Shown: positions 21,762 to 22,032 of the stretch, piece by piece | How positions within the stretch are numbered: the first letter of the stretch is position 1 | Layout: the number at the start of each line of letters is the position of its first letter | Assembly: GCA_943328885.2 (NCBI GenBank) | Contig: CALQBT020000003.1 | Location: 1-22,032, forward strand | DNA length: 22,032 nucleotides | Origin: Bordetella parapertussis | GTDB lineage: Bacteria > Pseudomonadota > Gammaproteobacteria > Burkholderiales > Burkholderiaceae_C | Direction of reading: 5' to 3' | Notes under the pieces: generated by a model | What the model saw: only the letters and a program-made list of their open reading frames with translations | Databases searched by the model: none | What the model was told of the DNA's origin: nothing | Position numbers and translations under genes: made by a program

Positions 21762-21952
21762 ACAACGCGTCTCTCCCCTAGCTAGGTAGGCGAGATGGCT
21801 AATAGGGCTGAAGCGGGTTGGACGCAAGACGCGTGCGGCCGCCCACCTGATCGGCCCCGCATCCCTCATGTGCCGGTTCGCTTTGTTGTTTTTGCCAGTC
21901 TGGCTGCGGCAGATGCCAGCCCATGGATGCGGTCGGCGCCGGGATGCGTTGC
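21762..21952. other. Intergenic stretch with no supported gene
   Basis: This is the middle of the 519-base region after fliE. It contains a perfect 10-base palindrome CCTAGCTAGG at 21777-21786. Several stop codons in the frame that later encodes the transposase end (for instance 21800-21805, 21809-21811 and 21848-21850) show that the transposase frame is not continuous through it. No promoter, RNA gene or repeat was recognised. Confidence 0.5.
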
Positions 21953-22032
21953 TACCAGCGCGCTCGACTGCACTCGACGCTGGTCTATTTCAGTCCGATG
22001 CAGTTCGAAGAAAACTGGCTGGCCAATCCACC
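21953..22032 (+). pseudogene. C-terminal fragment of an IS3-family transposase (OrfB end), runs off the window
   Basis: From 21953 the frame reads YQRA, RLHSTLVYFSPMQFEENW, then LANP at the window edge. The pattern (R)xHSTLGYxSPxxFExxW is the well known C-terminal end of IS3-type DDE transposases. Here the usual Gly in LGY is Val. The frame upstream has no transposase-like sequence and meets stops by 21848-21850, so the DDE core is absent. This is an isolated terminal fragment, probably left by a deletion or recombination. The stop codon and any terminal inverted repeat would lie beyond the window. Confidence 0.7.

Overview
This window looks like the chromosome of a high-GC betaproteobacterium, most likely order Burkholderiales. 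That placement rests on GC-rich codon usage, a complete fliE/fliFGHIJK/fliLMNOPQR block, a beta-type CheA with GYGF-rich linkers, and a FlhDC-like box upstream of fliL. The genus cannot be fixed from the sequence alone. About 21.5 kb of the 22 kb is one motility and chemotaxis locus.

Layout, left to right. (1) 1-779 (+): the 3' end of an FtsX/YbbP-like ABC transporter permease. It converges on (2) 844-6335 (-): a chemotaxis block transcribed in the order cheZ-like, cheY, cheA, cheW, mcp. Candidate sigma-28 (FliA) promoters lie upstream of the cheZ-like gene, cheY and cheW. (3) 6563-8418 (+): a translationally coupled two-component pair, a receiver-first soluble histidine kinase and a NarL/FixJ response regulator, placed between the chemotaxis and flagellar blocks. 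(4) 8441-12789 (-): fliLMNOPQR (export gate, C-ring/switch and FliL). A FlhDC-like half-site lies in the leader and a 15-bp-stem hairpin lies between fliN and fliO. (5) 12946-21006 (-): fliFGHIJK (MS-ring, switch, export ATPase complex, hook-length ruler). (6) 21193-21513 (+): fliE, divergent from fliF. (7) 21514-22032: a decayed intergenic end with an unrecognised short reading frame and the C-terminal end of an IS3-type transposase.

The genes form one functional chain. The MCP, CheW and CheA sense and phosphorylate CheY, the CheZ-like protein probably removes the phosphate, and CheY-P docks on the N-terminus of FliM in the FliG/M/N switch mounted on the FliF ring. FliH/I/J and FliO/P/Q/R export the rod, hook and filament parts. 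FliK sets hook length and FliE joins ring to rod. motAB, cheR, cheB, flhA, flhB and the filament genes are not in the window.

Nothing here amounts to a clearly new system. The points most worth following are: a string of four adjacent palindromes inside the MCP coding region; three separate in-frame 9-bp tandem repeats in an 883-residue FliK; a short CheZ-like protein keeping a D-x3-Q motif; the embedded sensor-less kinase/regulator pair; the strong fliN-fliO hairpin; and the candidate FliA and FlhDC sites.
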